DNA of 64,000 nucleotides, from the NCBI RefSeq assembly GCF_000154785.2, contig NC_015730.1, forward strand, positions 1,674,001 through 1,738,000, written 5' to 3'. Made by a program: the position numbers and the translations under genes. This DNA is from Roseobacter litoralis Och 149. Lineage in GTDB: Bacteria; Pseudomonadota; Alphaproteobacteria; Rhodobacterales; Rhodobacteraceae. The notes under the pieces were generated by a model. That model searched no databases. It was not told where the DNA came from and saw only the letters and a list, made by a program, of their open reading frames with translations. Positions 8,646-18,019 of this stretch are shown here, piece by piece. How positions within the stretch are numbered: the stretch's first letter is position 1; each line of letters begins with the position of its first letter.

Positions 8646-9302
8646 TTACAGACTGACGCCGGTGCCCTGCAGCACGCCGTGTTCCATCGCATATCGCGTC
8701 AGACCTGCTGTGCTGGAAATACCCAGTTTGCGTTTGATGTTCTTGCGGTGCGTCTCAACCGTTCGCACGGAAATATCGAGGGCCGTCGCAACGTCCCGGT
8801 TCGATTTGCCCTGCGCGAGTTGCAGCAGAATCGTTTGCTCACGCCCGGTCAGCGCTTCGCGGACTTCGCCTTCCTTGGGTTGCAGCGATCCGCTGGCCCC
8901 GGTGCACAGGTATTGATCGCCCGCCATGACGGCATCAATGGCCTGTTTGATTTCGTCGGTGGGCACATCCTTGAGGATATATCCCATGGCACCATGGCTC
9001 AGCGCGGATGAGATATACTCAGCGCTGTCATGCATCGACAGGATCAGGATGCGCGTGCCGGGGCGGCGTTCCAGTACAATCTCGGTCGCGGTCAGCCCGC
9101 CCATATCCGGCATGTTGAGATCCATCAGGATCACATCCGGATCAAAGTGATCCAGTTGCGCAATCGCTTCACGCGCCGAATTGCAACTGCCCACCACACG
9201 CAGATCTTCATAGCTTTCGAGAATAGACTGGATGCCTTCCGCAACCATAGGGTGGTCATCAATGATCAGGACTTTGATCGGGTCAGGGGATGTTGGTGTC
9301 AT
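8646..9302 (-). CDS. NarL/FixJ-type response regulator
   Basis: A 218-residue DNA-binding response regulator. The receiver domain (residues 8-125) has the acidic pair IDD, the phospho-acceptor Asp in VILMDLNMPD, a conserved switch Ser (ILSMHD) and Lys (YILKDV). The C-terminal LuxR-type helix-turn-helix lies at about 148-205 (LTGREQTILLQLAQGKSNRDVA..VRTVETHRKNI). Its ATG overlaps the stop of the sensor kinase gene (ATGA), so the two are coupled. It is divergent from the TRAP operon, which is the likely target by position. Confidence 0.94.
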   Translation of the reverse strand: MTPTSPDPIKVLIIDDHPMVAEGIQSILESYEDLRVVGSCNSAREAIAQLDHFDPDVILMDLNMPDMGGLTATEIVLERRPGTRILILSMHDSAEYISSALSHGAMGYILKDVPTDEIKQAIDAVMAGDQYLCTGASGSLQPKEGEVREALTGREQTILLQLAQGKSNRDVATALDISVRTVETHRKNIKRKLGISSTAGLTRYAMEHGVLQGTGVSL

Positions 9303-10732
9303 GCAGTCTGCTTTTGTTTTTCGGGCTGAGAAGTTTCGGGTTCGGGCGGCAGCAAATGGGACAACGGAACGGTAACCTCGACCACCGTGCCAATGCCGGA
9401 GCGCGTTGTGAATACGTTTAGTTCACCTTCCAATTGCTCGACCCTTTCTTGCATGTTGCGCAAGCCAAGGCCTTGGGACGGGTGCGTTGATCCATTGTTC
9501 AACCCGCAGCCGTTGTCTTCGATCCGCAGCGTGGCGCCTTGCGCATGGCCGCGCAGATCGACGCTGACTTGCGTGGCGCGCGCATGCCGCTCGATATTCG
9601 TGAGTGCTTCTTGGGCAATGCGATAAAGTGCGATCTTTGCATCGGAATCGAGCCTGTTTCGGAACACAACGGTGCTGAATTCAGTCCGCAGGCCTGTGCG
9701 TTCACCAAACGCATCCGTCAGGTTCTTGATCGCCGGACCAAGGCCAAGGTCATCCAGCATGCCGGGGCGCAGGTCACGGCTGATGCGGCGCACCTCAGAA
9801 ATGGCTTCGCCTAATGTCTCGATGCCCTTGCCCAAAGGCTCCGCCGCGCTGGGATCACCGCGTTCCAGTTTGCGCCGCGCCGTATCAAGGGCATAGCGCA
9901 CCCCGACGAGGATCTGGCTGATGCCGTCGTGCAACTCACGCGCCACGCGTCCGCGTTCTTCTTCCTGTGCGTCCAGAACCCGCTGGGTCAGCCGTTTCAG
10001 CTTGGCATCCGCAAGGCGGCGTTCGCGGATGTTCAGCACCATGCCCGTCAGGAAAACGACCAGCAGGGCGGCGAGTGTGATCGCACCGATGTAGATAAAG
10101 GTTTGCTGCACGCGTGCTTCAACCTCGGCGCGCGCTATTGCTACCGTGGCCAGCACGTCATCGATGAACACGCCCGTGCCGACGGCCCATCGCCAACTGG
10201 GAAAGCTGGTCACATAGGTGATCATCCGCGCGTCTTCCCCGGTGGAAGGTTTGGGCCACTGATGCGTCAGATATCCATCACCTTGCCGCGCGATTTCGAT
10301 CAGGCGGGCAACAACTGGCGTGCCTTCTGTATCGGTTTCTTCGAGCCAGTTCTGATTGATGCGTTGGGTCTGGCGTGGGCTGACCAGACTGTTGCCATCA
10401 TAATCATAGACAAAAAAGAAGCCATCGGTGCCATAAATCATGGCCGACAGGATTTGTGCGACTTGGTTCTTGGCGTCGGAATCGTCGGGTGCGGCGTTGC
10501 CGTAGATGAAGTAAAACCCATTGCGCGCTTGCGTGATATAATTGCGCAGTTCCGCTTTCTTGGCCTGCAGCAACTGGGTCTCCAGCGCGCGGACCTCACG
10601 TTCGGCCAAGGCACGCGATTGAAACGCCACAAGAACGGCGATGGCCGCAACTGCTGCAATCAAGGGCACCGTGGCCAAAAGCGACAGCTTTTGCGCATAG
10701 CTCGGTCGGAAAAGAGGCAAGAACCGCTTCAT
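9299..10732 (-). CDS. Cache-domain sensor histidine kinase (HisKA_3 type)
   Basis: A 477-residue membrane sensor. Transmembrane helices lie at about 17-37 and 210-232, enclosing a single periplasmic Cache-type ligand domain (Y-F-F-V-Y, GDGYLTHQWPKP, WRWAVGTGVF). The cytoplasmic part has the HisKA_3 dimerisation motif with phospho-acceptor His in RVARELHDGISQ and a HATPase_c domain (ALTNIERHARA, EDNGCGL, GLGLRNMQER). Such single-Cache sensors often detect small organic acids. The start is 251 bp from the divergent TRAP binding-protein gene, so a substrate-sensing role for that transporter is likely but inferred. Confidence 0.93.
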   Translation of the reverse strand: MKRFLPLFRPSYAQKLSLLATVPLIAAVAAIAVLVAFQSRALAEREVRALETQLLQAKKAELRNYITQARNGFYFIYGNAAPDDSDAKNQVAQILSAMIYGTDGFFFVYDYDGNSLVSPRQTQRINQNWLEETDTEGTPVVARLIEIARQGDGYLTHQWPKPSTGEDARMITYVTSFPSWRWAVGTGVFIDDVLATVAIARAEVEARVQQTFIYIGAITLAALLVVFLTGMVLNIRERRLADAKLKRLTQRVLDAQEEERGRVARELHDGISQILVGVRYALDTARRKLERGDPSAAEPLGKGIETLGEAISEVRRISRDLRPGMLDDLGLGPAIKNLTDAFGERTGLRTEFSTVVFRNRLDSDAKIALYRIAQEALTNIERHARATQVSVDLRGHAQGATLRIEDNGCGLNNGSTHPSQGLGLRNMQERVEQLEGELNVFTTRSGIGTVVEVTVPLSHLLPPEPETSQPEKQKQTA

Positions 10733-10983
10733 GCTTCATTGCTACGGCGAAAGAGAACCGAATCAAAGGGCCACAAACAGGGCTTTCGCCAGAATCGCGA
10801 CGCGTATGTGGTGTGTAACGCGGTTTTGCTCGCCTAAAACGAGAGTAAACGATGGATTAGGTGCGAAATCTACGCAGTACTAGGTATTCCCTTCTGCGCC
10901 GATCACGCTACTTTCGCGACTACTTCACAAGCCGTGTGCGCCACAAGGAGCGGACAGGCGATATAATCGGGAGGAGTATCTTT

Positions 10984-12072
10984 ATGGATCGTCGTTCATT
11001 TCTGAAGACATCTGCACTTGGCGGCTCTGCCGCTGCGGCCACGACACTGGCGGCACCTGCCTACGCACAAGGCAACCGTACCCTGACAATGGTCACATCC
11101 TGGCCCCGCGGTTTTGCGGTTCTGGACGATGCGGCAACCTACTTCAACGATATGGTTGATGCGATGTCCGATGGACAGCTGACAATCGACAAAAAAGCGC
11201 CGGGCGAACTGGTTGGTGCCTTTGAGGTGTTTGACGCGGTGTCATCTGGACAGGCGGATCTCTACCACTCGGCGGATTACTATTTCATCGGTCAGCATCC
11301 GGGCTATGCCTATTTCACGGCCGTGCCATTTGGCGGCACCGCGCAGGAAGTCACAAACTGGTATCACCACGGTGGCGGACATGAATTGCACACCGAACTG
11401 GGCGAAATCTTCAACCTGAAATCCTTCATCGCGGGGAACTCCGGTTCCCAGTCGGGAGGTTGGTTCCGCAATGAGATCAATTCAGCGGCTGACTTTAACG
11501 GTCTGAAGTTCCGGATGCCGGGTCTTGGCGGTAAGGTACTTGGCGAGTTGGGCGCTTCGGTCCAGAATATTCCCGGTGGCGAACTGTATCAGGCGCTTTC
11601 CTCCGGTGCCCTCGACGGTCTTGAGTGGGTTGGCCCCTTTGCGGACGAACGCGCGGGTTTTCAGGAAGTTGCCAAGGTTTACTACACCGCCGGTTTCCAC
11701 GAACCGGGTTCCGCTTTGGCGGCCGGTATGAACCTTGATGTTTGGAATGAGCTCAAGCCTGCGCATCAGGCGATCATCTCGAACGCGGCAATGGCGACAA
11801 CGCATACCCAGCTGGCGGAAACACTGTCCAACAATGGTGCTGCACTGGCGCGCCTGCAGTCGCAAGGTGTGAAGACGTTGCAGTTCCCGGACGATGTCTG
11901 GGATGCCTTTGGTGCCGCGTCGAAAACGGTCATGGATGAAAACATGGGCGACGAACTGTTCGCCAAAATCCGTACCTCCTTCGAAGAATCGTTGGCGCAG
12001 AGCTCTGACTGGCTTCTCAAGTCGGATGGCTTTTACGTAGAGCAGCGTAACCGCGTGCTTGCAGCCGGTTAA
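10984..12072 (+). CDS. TRAP transporter substrate-binding protein, DctP/TakP-like
   Basis: A 362-residue periplasmic solute-binding protein. The start at ATG 10984 follows GGGAGGAG and gives a twin-arginine signal (DRRSFLKTS..., then AAAATTLAAPAYAQG), typical of TRAP binding proteins of the TakP kind. The mature part has TRAP features such as GAFEVFDAVSSGQADLYHSA and the conserved GELYQALSSGALDGLEWVGP segment. Substrates of the TakP branch are 2-oxo acids and related carboxylates; the actual ligand is unknown. It is first gene of the operon with DctQ and DctM, separated from DctQ by a strong hairpin. Confidence 0.93.
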   Translation: MDRRSFLKTSALGGSAAAATTLAAPAYAQGNRTLTMVTSWPRGFAVLDDAATYFNDMVDAMSDGQLTIDKKAPGELVGAFEVFDAVSSGQADLYHSADYYFIGQHPGYAYFTAVPFGGTAQEVTNWYHHGGGHELHTELGEIFNLKSFIAGNSGSQSGGWFRNEINSAADFNGLKFRMPGLGGKVLGELGASVQNIPGGELYQALSSGALDGLEWVGPFADERAGFQEVAKVYYTAGFHEPGSALAAGMNLDVWNELKPAHQAIISNAAMATTHTQLAETLSNNGAALARLQSQGVKTLQFPDDVWDAFGAASKTVMDENMGDELFAKIRTSFEESLAQSSDWLLKSDGFYVEQRNRVLAAG

Positions 12073-12089
12073 CCATTTGTAAAGAAACG

Positions 12090-12120
12090 GCAAGGGGCCA
12101 GGATTTCTCTGGCCCCTTGC
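12090..12120 (+). promoter_or_regulatory. Perfect 12-bp hairpin between dctP and dctQ
   Basis: GCAAGGGGCCAG and CTGGCCCCTTGC are exact inverse repeats around a 7-nt loop, 17 bp after the binding-protein stop. No T-run follows, so it is more likely a 3'-end stabiliser or partial terminator that raises binding-protein mRNA over permease mRNA, as is common in binding-protein transporter operons. Confidence 0.7.
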
Positions 12121-12200
12121 ATGCCTGACATCCCGGGGTGACACTGGGTTAGAACAACGCTTTGACCCGCATGTGAAACGGGATCAAAGAAGGGGGGAAA

Positions 12201-13130
12201 ATGGAAGAAGAAGTGGCTACGACAGGCGGGTTTGCAATCCTGTTGGACGGAGTGCTCTGGTTTTTGAGCAACATCGCACTTTCATTTTACAACTTTTTCT
12301 ACGCCCTCGCGCATCCCTCGCTCTGGTTGGACTGGTCGGACAAGCAAGCCATCATGCGCTTTGTCTATTACGGCGGTTCGGTCGAATTTTTCTTTGTCGT
12401 GTTCACCGCCTTCCTTGTGATGCTCGGCATCGGGGTCTGGCGTGGCAACATCATGTGGGGCTACGTGCGCGTCCTTGAAGGCTTTGCCAATACGGTAGGG
12501 CGCTTCTTTGCCTGGGCAGGTCTTTTGATGGTGGTCCAGCAGATCATCATCGTGTTCATGCAGCGGATTTTCACGCGCCCGGATATTTCCTTTGGCTTTG
12601 GTATCCCGCTGCAGTTCGACATCAGCTGGTTTGCCGAAGAACTCAAGCTTTACAACGCGATGGTCGTCTGTCTGTGCATGGCCTATACCTTTGTGCAGGG
12701 CGGACATGTGCGCGTTGATCTGGTCTATTCCTCGGTCCGGTTCCGCACCAAGAAAGTCATCGACATGTTCGGGGCACTGTTTTTCATGATGCCCGTCGCG
12801 GTGATCATCTGGCTTTACGGGTGGTTCTTCATGTGGCGTCACCTGATTGTGCCGAACCCCTCTGCATCCGATACGCTGGACCGTCTGCTGAACAAATCCC
12901 GCGCGCTGCGCTGGAATGTTGAAACCATCGGCTTCAGCCCGAACGGGTTCAACGGCTATTTCCTCTTCAAGGTGCTTTTGTGCATGTTCACCGCGATGGT
13001 GTTCCTGCAGGCGATGGCCATGTTCTTCCGCTCCTTTCAGGAGTGGCGCGAAGGCGAAGAGAGCGCGGGCAAATACCTCGATAAGGACAGCCTCGGTGAC
13101 GGTGAAGAAGCCTATGAGGGCACGCACTGA
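12201..13130 (+). CDS. TRAP transporter small permease subunit (DctQ), enlarged form
   Basis: A 309-residue DctQ-type membrane subunit, much longer than the usual 160-200 residues. A strong ribosome site (GGGGGG region, about 6 nt before ATG) supports the start. Hydrophobic segments occur at about 12-35, 55-80, 105-125, 150-170, 190-215 and 255-275, and the DctQ signature region is around GGHVRVDLVYSSVRF. The extra length lies at the N-terminus and in a loop before the last helix. It pairs with DctM at 13193 to form the sodium-coupled permease. Confidence 0.9.
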   Translation: MEEEVATTGGFAILLDGVLWFLSNIALSFYNFFYALAHPSLWLDWSDKQAIMRFVYYGGSVEFFFVVFTAFLVMLGIGVWRGNIMWGYVRVLEGFANTVGRFFAWAGLLMVVQQIIIVFMQRIFTRPDISFGFGIPLQFDISWFAEELKLYNAMVVCLCMAYTFVQGGHVRVDLVYSSVRFRTKKVIDMFGALFFMMPVAVIIWLYGWFFMWRHLIVPNPSASDTLDRLLNKSRALRWNVETIGFSPNGFNGYFLFKVLLCMFTAMVFLQAMAMFFRSFQEWREGEESAGKYLDKDSLGDGEEAYEGTH

Positions 13131-13192
13131 CAACGCGCGTAACAACGCGAGAACAAGCGCCTCAAGCGCGTGACGTATAAGGGACAAAGCCC

Positions 13193-15547
13193 ATGTTTTT
13201 CGGTCTAGACGGCGTAGAAGTTGGCCTGATCATCGTAGCCATCTGCCTCTTTGGTGGCATTCTTTCCGGGTTTCCGGTGGCCTTTGCCATCGCCGGGGCG
13301 GGGGTTATCTCCTTCGGGATCATCGCGGCGCTGGACAGCGCCGGATTGCTGATCCACCAAGCCATAGACACCAGCAGCCAAGTTTATCGTGATCTGGTAA
13401 ACTCAGGCGTCAAGGCTGACACGATATCGATTTTCCGATACCCGGATTTGCCGCGTATCGGCGAACCGGTATTCCCCAGTGGGTGGGAAGTGGCGCTGGA
13501 TCGCAATGTGTCCTTTGTCGTCAACCGCATGAACGAACGTGTGCTGGCCGGTCAGTCGATCGAGACACTCTTGGCTGTTTTGATGTTCGTGCTGATGGGC
13601 ATCACGCTGGAACGCTCCAAGATCGCCAATGACCTGCTGACCTCCATGGCGCGGGTTTTCGGGCCGCTGCCCGGTGGTCTTGCCGTGTCTATCGTCGTTG
13701 TGGGGGCCTTTCTGGCGGCGTCGACCGGCATCGTTGGCGCGACTGTTGTCACCATGGGTCTGCTTGCGCTGCCCACGATGTTGCGCAACGGCTATTCGCC
13801 TGAGCTGTCCACGGGGGTGATTGCGGCCTCCGGCACCTTGGGCCAGATTATCCCGCCGTCCATCGTGATCGTTCTACTCGGCACCTTGGCGGGGGATTTG
13901 TATTCCGCGGCACAGGAACGCCGCGCCAGTCTGGCGGGCTGTACGGATGCGCTTACCTATCTCGGGGAACCTGCGGTCCTTTCCGTTGGTACACTTTTTC
14001 AGGCCGCATTGCTGCCGGGTATCATGCTTGCACTGCTATATGCGTTATATGCATTCGGCTACGCACTGCTGAACCCCGACAAGGCCCCGGCGGTTGAGAT
14101 GGGCAGCACGAACGCCGAACCCATTACGCGAAACGAAGCTTTCACATGGTTCCTTGGCGCACCGGTTCTCATCATTGTCGGCACCATCCTGCTGGGGAAC
14201 CTCGGCATGGTCGGCAGCCAATCGACAGATGTTTCGCGCTTTTCGGACATAGGTGAGGGGGCATCGCTGAGGACTACGGTCAGTGAGCAGTGTCAGGCCT
14301 CGATGATCGAATTGCACGGTCAGGAGGCTTGGGACGCGGCGGTAGCACAGCAGGTTGATATTGATGCGGCGGGTGGCATTCAGGCGTCCCAAGCATTGAC
14401 CGAAGAAGAACTCGTCACAGCACTGCAAGACAAAATCGACGACGCCGCACCCATCGGAACCGGGATCGCGATCATCCTCATTCTCACAGGGTTGTTTTTG
14501 ACCACAGCGCGGGGTGTTTCACCCTCATCGCCAACCAAACCGCTGCTTATCGGGGCGATGGGGGCAGTCGTGATCATACTGCTCGATATTATCGCTATTT
14601 CGCCTGCAACATCAGCAGGTGCGACGGTCGTCATTCTGGCCCTGCCATTTGCAGCACTGATGTATGGTGTGGTCTATGCGACGAAAATCTGCGCGCGCAA
14701 TGAGCTCATTCGCGTCGTGTTCCCGCCGCTGATCCTTATCGTGGCTGTTCTCGGCTCGATCCTTGGCGGCATTACCAACCCGACACCCGCGGCGGCTCTC
14801 GGGGCCGGTGGTGCCATCATGCTTGCCGCCTATCGCAAGCTGCGGGATCAGGACAAAACGCCCAAGGTCATCATCTGGTCTACGCTGGCGATCATCGTCT
14901 GTATTCTGGTCGGCATCAATTTCGATTTGCGCGTCAACACCGATGATGTGGGTTTTGAAAGCTGGTTTGCGTTCTTCGTGGCCTATGGTGCCTATCTCTA
15001 TGCAATCTTCGGGCTGCTGTTCTCGTGCTGGATTCTCTACACATCCGGCATCCTGTCGCCGGTTGTGCGGGAAACGGCCAAGGTCACGAGTATGGTCTTT
15101 ACCATTCTCATCGGCTCGCAACTGCTGAACCTCGTGGTGATCTCCTTTGGAGGAGAACATTACATTCAGCAATTCCTCAAGTCGTTCGATAATGAATTCA
15201 CGGTCTTCCTGATCGTGATGCTCGTGCTCTTTGTTCTGGGCTTCGTGCTCGATTTTCTTGAGATCATCTACATCGTGATACCGATCGTTGGGCCGGTCAT
15301 TTACGGCGGCACGTTCGATCCCAAATGGGTCACGATCATGATCGCCGTGAACCTGCAGACATCCTTCCTGACACCGCCCTTTGGGTTCGCCCTTTTCTAT
15401 CTGCGCGGGGTGGCCCCAAAAGAGGTCACGACCGGGCATATTTATCGCGGGATCATACCCTTCGTCTTGATCCAGGTCGCCGGTCTTGCCCTGCTATGGA
15501 CCTTCCCGGGCATTGTCACGATCATCCCGGATCTGATCCCGAACTAA
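13193..15547 (+). CDS. TRAP transporter large permease subunit (DctM), oversized
   Basis: Transport subunit of the TRAP system, 784 residues against about 430 for ordinary DctM. The core is recognisable: GGILSGFPVAFAIAG near the start, ASTGIVGATVVTMGLLALPTMLRNGY and ASGTLGQIIPPSIVIVLLG in the first half, and GFVLDFLEIIYIVIPIVGPV plus LQTSFLTPPFGFALFYLRG near the end. Two hydrophilic inserts stand out, about residues 60-110 and 335-420, and several additional membrane helices lie between 420 and 660. Such long DctM proteins occur with TakP-like systems of alphaproteobacteria. A terminator follows at 15571. Confidence 0.92.
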   Translation: MFFGLDGVEVGLIIVAICLFGGILSGFPVAFAIAGAGVISFGIIAALDSAGLLIHQAIDTSSQVYRDLVNSGVKADTISIFRYPDLPRIGEPVFPSGWEVALDRNVSFVVNRMNERVLAGQSIETLLAVLMFVLMGITLERSKIANDLLTSMARVFGPLPGGLAVSIVVVGAFLAASTGIVGATVVTMGLLALPTMLRNGYSPELSTGVIAASGTLGQIIPPSIVIVLLGTLAGDLYSAAQERRASLAGCTDALTYLGEPAVLSVGTLFQAALLPGIMLALLYALYAFGYALLNPDKAPAVEMGSTNAEPITRNEAFTWFLGAPVLIIVGTILLGNLGMVGSQSTDVSRFSDIGEGASLRTTVSEQCQASMIELHGQEAWDAAVAQQVDIDAAGGIQASQALTEEELVTALQDKIDDAAPIGTGIAIILILTGLFLTTARGVSPSSPTKPLLIGAMGAVVIILLDIIAISPATSAGATVVILALPFAALMYGVVYATKICARNELIRVVFPPLILIVAVLGSILGGITNPTPAAALGAGGAIMLAAYRKLRDQDKTPKVIIWSTLAIIVCILVGINFDLRVNTDDVGFESWFAFFVAYGAYLYAIFGLLFSCWILYTSGILSPVVRETAKVTSMVFTILIGSQLLNLVVISFGGEHYIQQFLKSFDNEFTVFLIVMLVLFVLGFVLDFLEIIYIVIPIVGPVIYGGTFDPKWVTIMIAVNLQTSFLTPPFGFALFYLRGVAPKEVTTGHIYRGIIPFVLIQVAGLALLWTFPGIVTIIPDLIPN

Positions 15548-15570
15548 AAGCTCGAAGACGAGCAATCATA

Positions 15571-15597
15571 AGGGGGGCCTCGGGCCCCCTTTTTCTT
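15571..15597 (+). terminator. Rho-independent terminator of the TRAP operon
   Basis: AGGGGGGCC-TCG-GGCCCCCT forms a GC-rich hairpin directly followed by TTTTTC, 24 bp after the DctM stop. Confidence 0.9.
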
Positions 15598-15672
15598 GTG
15601 TGGTTGTGTTCCTTGAGACTATGCTTGGCAGTAATATCTCGAAGCGCATTCAGACAGCGGAAGGTTGTTTGA

Positions 15673-15773
15673 AGCGTCATGCGAAAAACCTGAATCACAT
15701 AACGCTGCCTGAAATCAAAGATTTCAACGCGTTACGTGATACTTGATGTTTCAGGTATTTCGTCAGACGCTCT
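15673..15773. repeat. 101-bp palindromic repeat, copy B
   Basis: Second copy of the element at 1721-1821, same orientation, same length, 7 differences, with the same terminal (AGCGTC...GACGCT) and internal inverted repeats. It ends one base before the GTG that is the likely start codon of the cupin gene. The adjoining bases are TG on the left and TA on the right, so a target duplication is not exact here. The insertion has replaced the native sequence just upstream of that gene. Confidence 0.8.
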
Positions 15774-15774
15774 A

Positions 15775-16140
15775 GTGAAGTACCACAAACTCTATTCCGA
15801 TCCCGATGGTGAGAGCCACTGGAAAATCGTCGAAGTTCCATTGGAAGAAAAAAGCTTTGCACCACCCGCCAAATCCATCGAGGTGTCGCGGCCGGATGCA
15901 GTCAGGCAGATGCTTTTCTTACGGCTCAGGGCAGGGTGGAACGAACCTGTTCACCCCACGCCTGTTGCGCAGAAACTGATCTGCCTTGCCGGGGCGGTAC
16001 GGGTGACGACCAGCGATGGGATGTGTCAGGACATTGGACCGGGCGACGTGTGGCACATGCAGGATACCCATGGCAAAGGGCACCATACGGTTGTCACCAG
16101 CGATTGCGATTTTGAAGCTGTCATTATCCAATACGATTGA
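15775..16140 (+). CDS. Cupin-fold protein with start codon abutting a mobile repeat
   Basis: A 121-residue single-domain cupin (HPTPVAQKLICLAGAVRVTTSDG, DIGPGDVWHMQDTHGKGHHT). The N-terminal sequence V/M-KYHKLYSDPDGESHW is what I would expect at the start of this family, so GTG 15775 is preferred. An alternative GTG at 15736 lies inside the palindromic repeat and would add 13 repeat-encoded residues. Either way the ribosome site must come from the repeat. Metal-binding histidines are partly present (HP, H at HMQDTHGKGHH). Substrate unknown. Confidence 0.75.
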   Translation: MKYHKLYSDPDGESHWKIVEVPLEEKSFAPPAKSIEVSRPDAVRQMLFLRLRAGWNEPVHPTPVAQKLICLAGAVRVTTSDGMCQDIGPGDVWHMQDTHGKGHHTVVTSDCDFEAVIIQYD

Positions 16141-16161
16141 GGACCGCTATCATTGGTCTTG

Positions 16162-16980
16162 CTACCGCGTCGGGCGCGTATCCGGCAGTTGTATGTTCGC
16201 GACCTGCTCTGCGATGGGATCGGTCGATAGTGGATGCGTTTCTGCCGTGAATTCTGCGGGGTTTTCGACTTTTTGCCAGCTTCCCCCGATATAGACTTCG
16301 AGACCTGCGAACTTTGACTTGTAGCCCATCTTCTGGCTGCCCGGCACCCAGTATCCCAAGTACACATAGGGAAGCCCGGCTTCGCGTGCGATTTCTATGT
16401 GATCAAGGATCATATAGGTGCCCATTGAGCGTTTCGTCATATCTGGTGCATAGAATGAATAGACCATGCTCAACCCGTCTGACAGCACATCCGTCAGGCT
16501 CACCCCGACGAGTGCGCCGTTGGTTTCATTCTTGTACTCAACGACGCGGCTGCGGATCGGTGTTTCCTCGATCATGGCGGCGAATTCAAAGACATCCATA
16601 TCCGCCATACCCCCATCCGCATGACGGCTGTCCAGATAGGAGCGGAACAGATCATATTGCTCTTCTGACGCCCAGGGCGATGTCGCGCGCCGCTCCAGAT
16701 CGTGGTTGCGCCTGATGGTCCGTTTTTGACTGCGGGAGGGTGCGAACTCGGATACATCAATGCGTGCTGACAGACAGGCCGAACATTCCGCGCAAGACGG
16801 CCGGTACAGCACATTCTGCGATCGGCGAAACCCTTGCTGGGACAGGCTGTCATTCAGCTTGTCCGCGCTTTCACCCTGCAGCGCCGTGAACAGCTTACGT
16901 TCCATACGGCCGTCAAGATACGGACACGGCTGAGGGGCCGTGACGTAAAACTGCGGTGCTATCGGTAACGTATGTCGCAT
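16162..16980 (-). CDS. bpt: Aspartate/glutamate leucyl-tRNA-protein transferase
   Basis: Transfers leucine from Leu-tRNA to proteins with N-terminal Asp or Glu, marking them for ClpS/ClpAP degradation (bacterial N-end rule). The 272-residue protein has the ATE family N-terminal cysteines ([17 protein letters not shown]) and C-terminal domain motif [21 protein letters not shown] and [20 protein letters not shown]. Length is normal for Bpt. Start ATG 16980. It follows the cupin gene convergently. Confidence 0.94.
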   Translation of the reverse strand: MRHTLPIAPQFYVTAPQPCPYLDGRMERKLFTALQGESADKLNDSLSQQGFRRSQNVLYRPSCAECSACLSARIDVSEFAPSRSQKRTIRRNHDLERRATSPWASEEQYDLFRSYLDSRHADGGMADMDVFEFAAMIEETPIRSRVVEYKNETNGALVGVSLTDVLSDGLSMVYSFYAPDMTKRSMGTYMILDHIEIAREAGLPYVYLGYWVPGSQKMGYKSKFAGLEVYIGGSWQKVENPAEFTAETHPLSTDPIAEQVANIQLPDTRPTR

Positions 16981-17047
16981 GTAGTTCCTAGCCGGTCTTC
17001 AGGGGCAGACTAGCAAGGACATTGGTCAAATGGCAAGATAACAAAGG

Positions 17048-17488
17048 TTAACTTATTACCGCACGTCTGTTGATCATTACGGTCCCCAGAACATGGTCAG
17101 ACAAGCCCTGTCCACGCTCTGTCGCAGCCATCATAACAATCGAAATCAACTGAAAAACGGGCACTGTCCAGCTGAGCGTGTAGCCAAGGGTATGGGCAAA
17201 AGCACTGGCCGGGGTCATCCGACCGCCATCAGACTGGCGCAACTCGATGGCGAAGACACGCATACCCCAGGTCGCCGAGCTGTTTGCGATGGTGACAAAC
17301 CGATAGGCGAACCCCACCACCAGAAACAGGAACGGAAAGAAAAAGATGCCCGTAAACGCCGTGAATGGGAGAATAATGATACAAGCCAGCAGCGTGATCA
17401 GAGCGTCAATCACCCAAGCGAGCAGGCGCTTGAGCGGGACGTCTTTGTAGAAATCGGGCTGGGCATGTGGATCGGGTGTCGAGGACAT
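17048..17488 (-). CDS. RDD family membrane protein
   Basis: A 146-residue protein with the Arg and Asp pair typical of RDD domains (KRLLAWVIDALITLL) and later GMRVFAIELRQSDGGRMTPASAFAHTL. Three to four hydrophobic segments (about 24-45, 50-70, 105-125). RDD proteins are proposed ion exchangers or transporter accessories, but function here is unknown. Lies between bpt and a DUF2852 gene, all on the minus strand. Confidence 0.88.
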   Translation of the reverse strand: MSSTPDPHAQPDFYKDVPLKRLLAWVIDALITLLACIIILPFTAFTGIFFFPFLFLVVGFAYRFVTIANSSATWGMRVFAIELRQSDGGRMTPASAFAHTLGYTLSWTVPVFQLISIVMMAATERGQGLSDHVLGTVMINRRAVIS

Positions 17489-17554
17489 CTTCGTGCTTTC
17501 TGTGCGAGGATTGGCCCCCGGACAAAACCTCCGGAAGCCATTGTTTTGCGGGCT

Positions 17555-17974
17555 TCACGCCTCTGCGGCGCGTTCTTCGCTTTTCTTGGCGCGCTCGTCC
17601 ATGAACTGGTCGAACTCCGCTTTATCTTTAGCGTCCCGCAGGCGTTCAAGGAAGGCTTCGAATTTGCCTTGCTCTTCTTCCAGCCGGCGCAACGTATCTG
17701 CCTTATAGGCATCAAAAGCGCTGTTGCCGGACGGCTGTGTCACAGAACGCATGGGGCCGAATTGCGTTTTCATTTGGCGGCAGGATTTAGTGAACATGCG
17801 TTTGCTCCATATCATATAGGCTAAAAGGGCAAGGCCGATTGGCCAAAACAGGATGAATCCAAGAACCATGGCGGCGATCCACGCGCCTTTGCCTTTCGAG
17901 TCGAGCCAATATTCGGCGCGTGTCAACCAGCCGGGCTGGTGTGCGGCGGGTGGGGTCTGCGTGAGGGTCGTCAT
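17555..17974 (-). CDS. DUF2852 family protein
   Basis: A 139-residue protein with one or two membrane segments (about 30-60, AWIAAMVLGFILFWPIGLALLAYMIWSKRMF) and a charged coiled-coil C-terminus (RRLEEEQGKFEAFLERLRDAKDKAEFDQFMDERAKK), as in DUF2852 proteins of alphaproteobacteria. Start ATG 17974 has GAAAGG about 8 nt upstream. The A/T-rich 5' region carries repeated dyads (18020, 18078). Function unknown. Confidence 0.88.
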   Translation of the reverse strand: MTTLTQTPPAAHQPGWLTRAEYWLDSKGKGAWIAAMVLGFILFWPIGLALLAYMIWSKRMFTKSCRQMKTQFGPMRSVTQPSGNSAFDAYKADTLRRLEEEQGKFEAFLERLRDAKDKAEFDQFMDERAKKSEERAAEA

Positions 17975-18019
17975 ATAAATGCCTTTCATTTGGTGTTGAA
18001 CCGACCGGGCGGCCCGGTA

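Noticed and set aside
12282..13187. Long open frame antisense to dctQ
   Set aside because: It mirrors dctQ codon positions and has a His/Glu-rich composition typical of antisense to a membrane protein; no ribosome site.
14612..15439. Long open frame antisense to dctM
   Set aside because: Same reason; charged, low-complexity product and full overlap with a clear gene.
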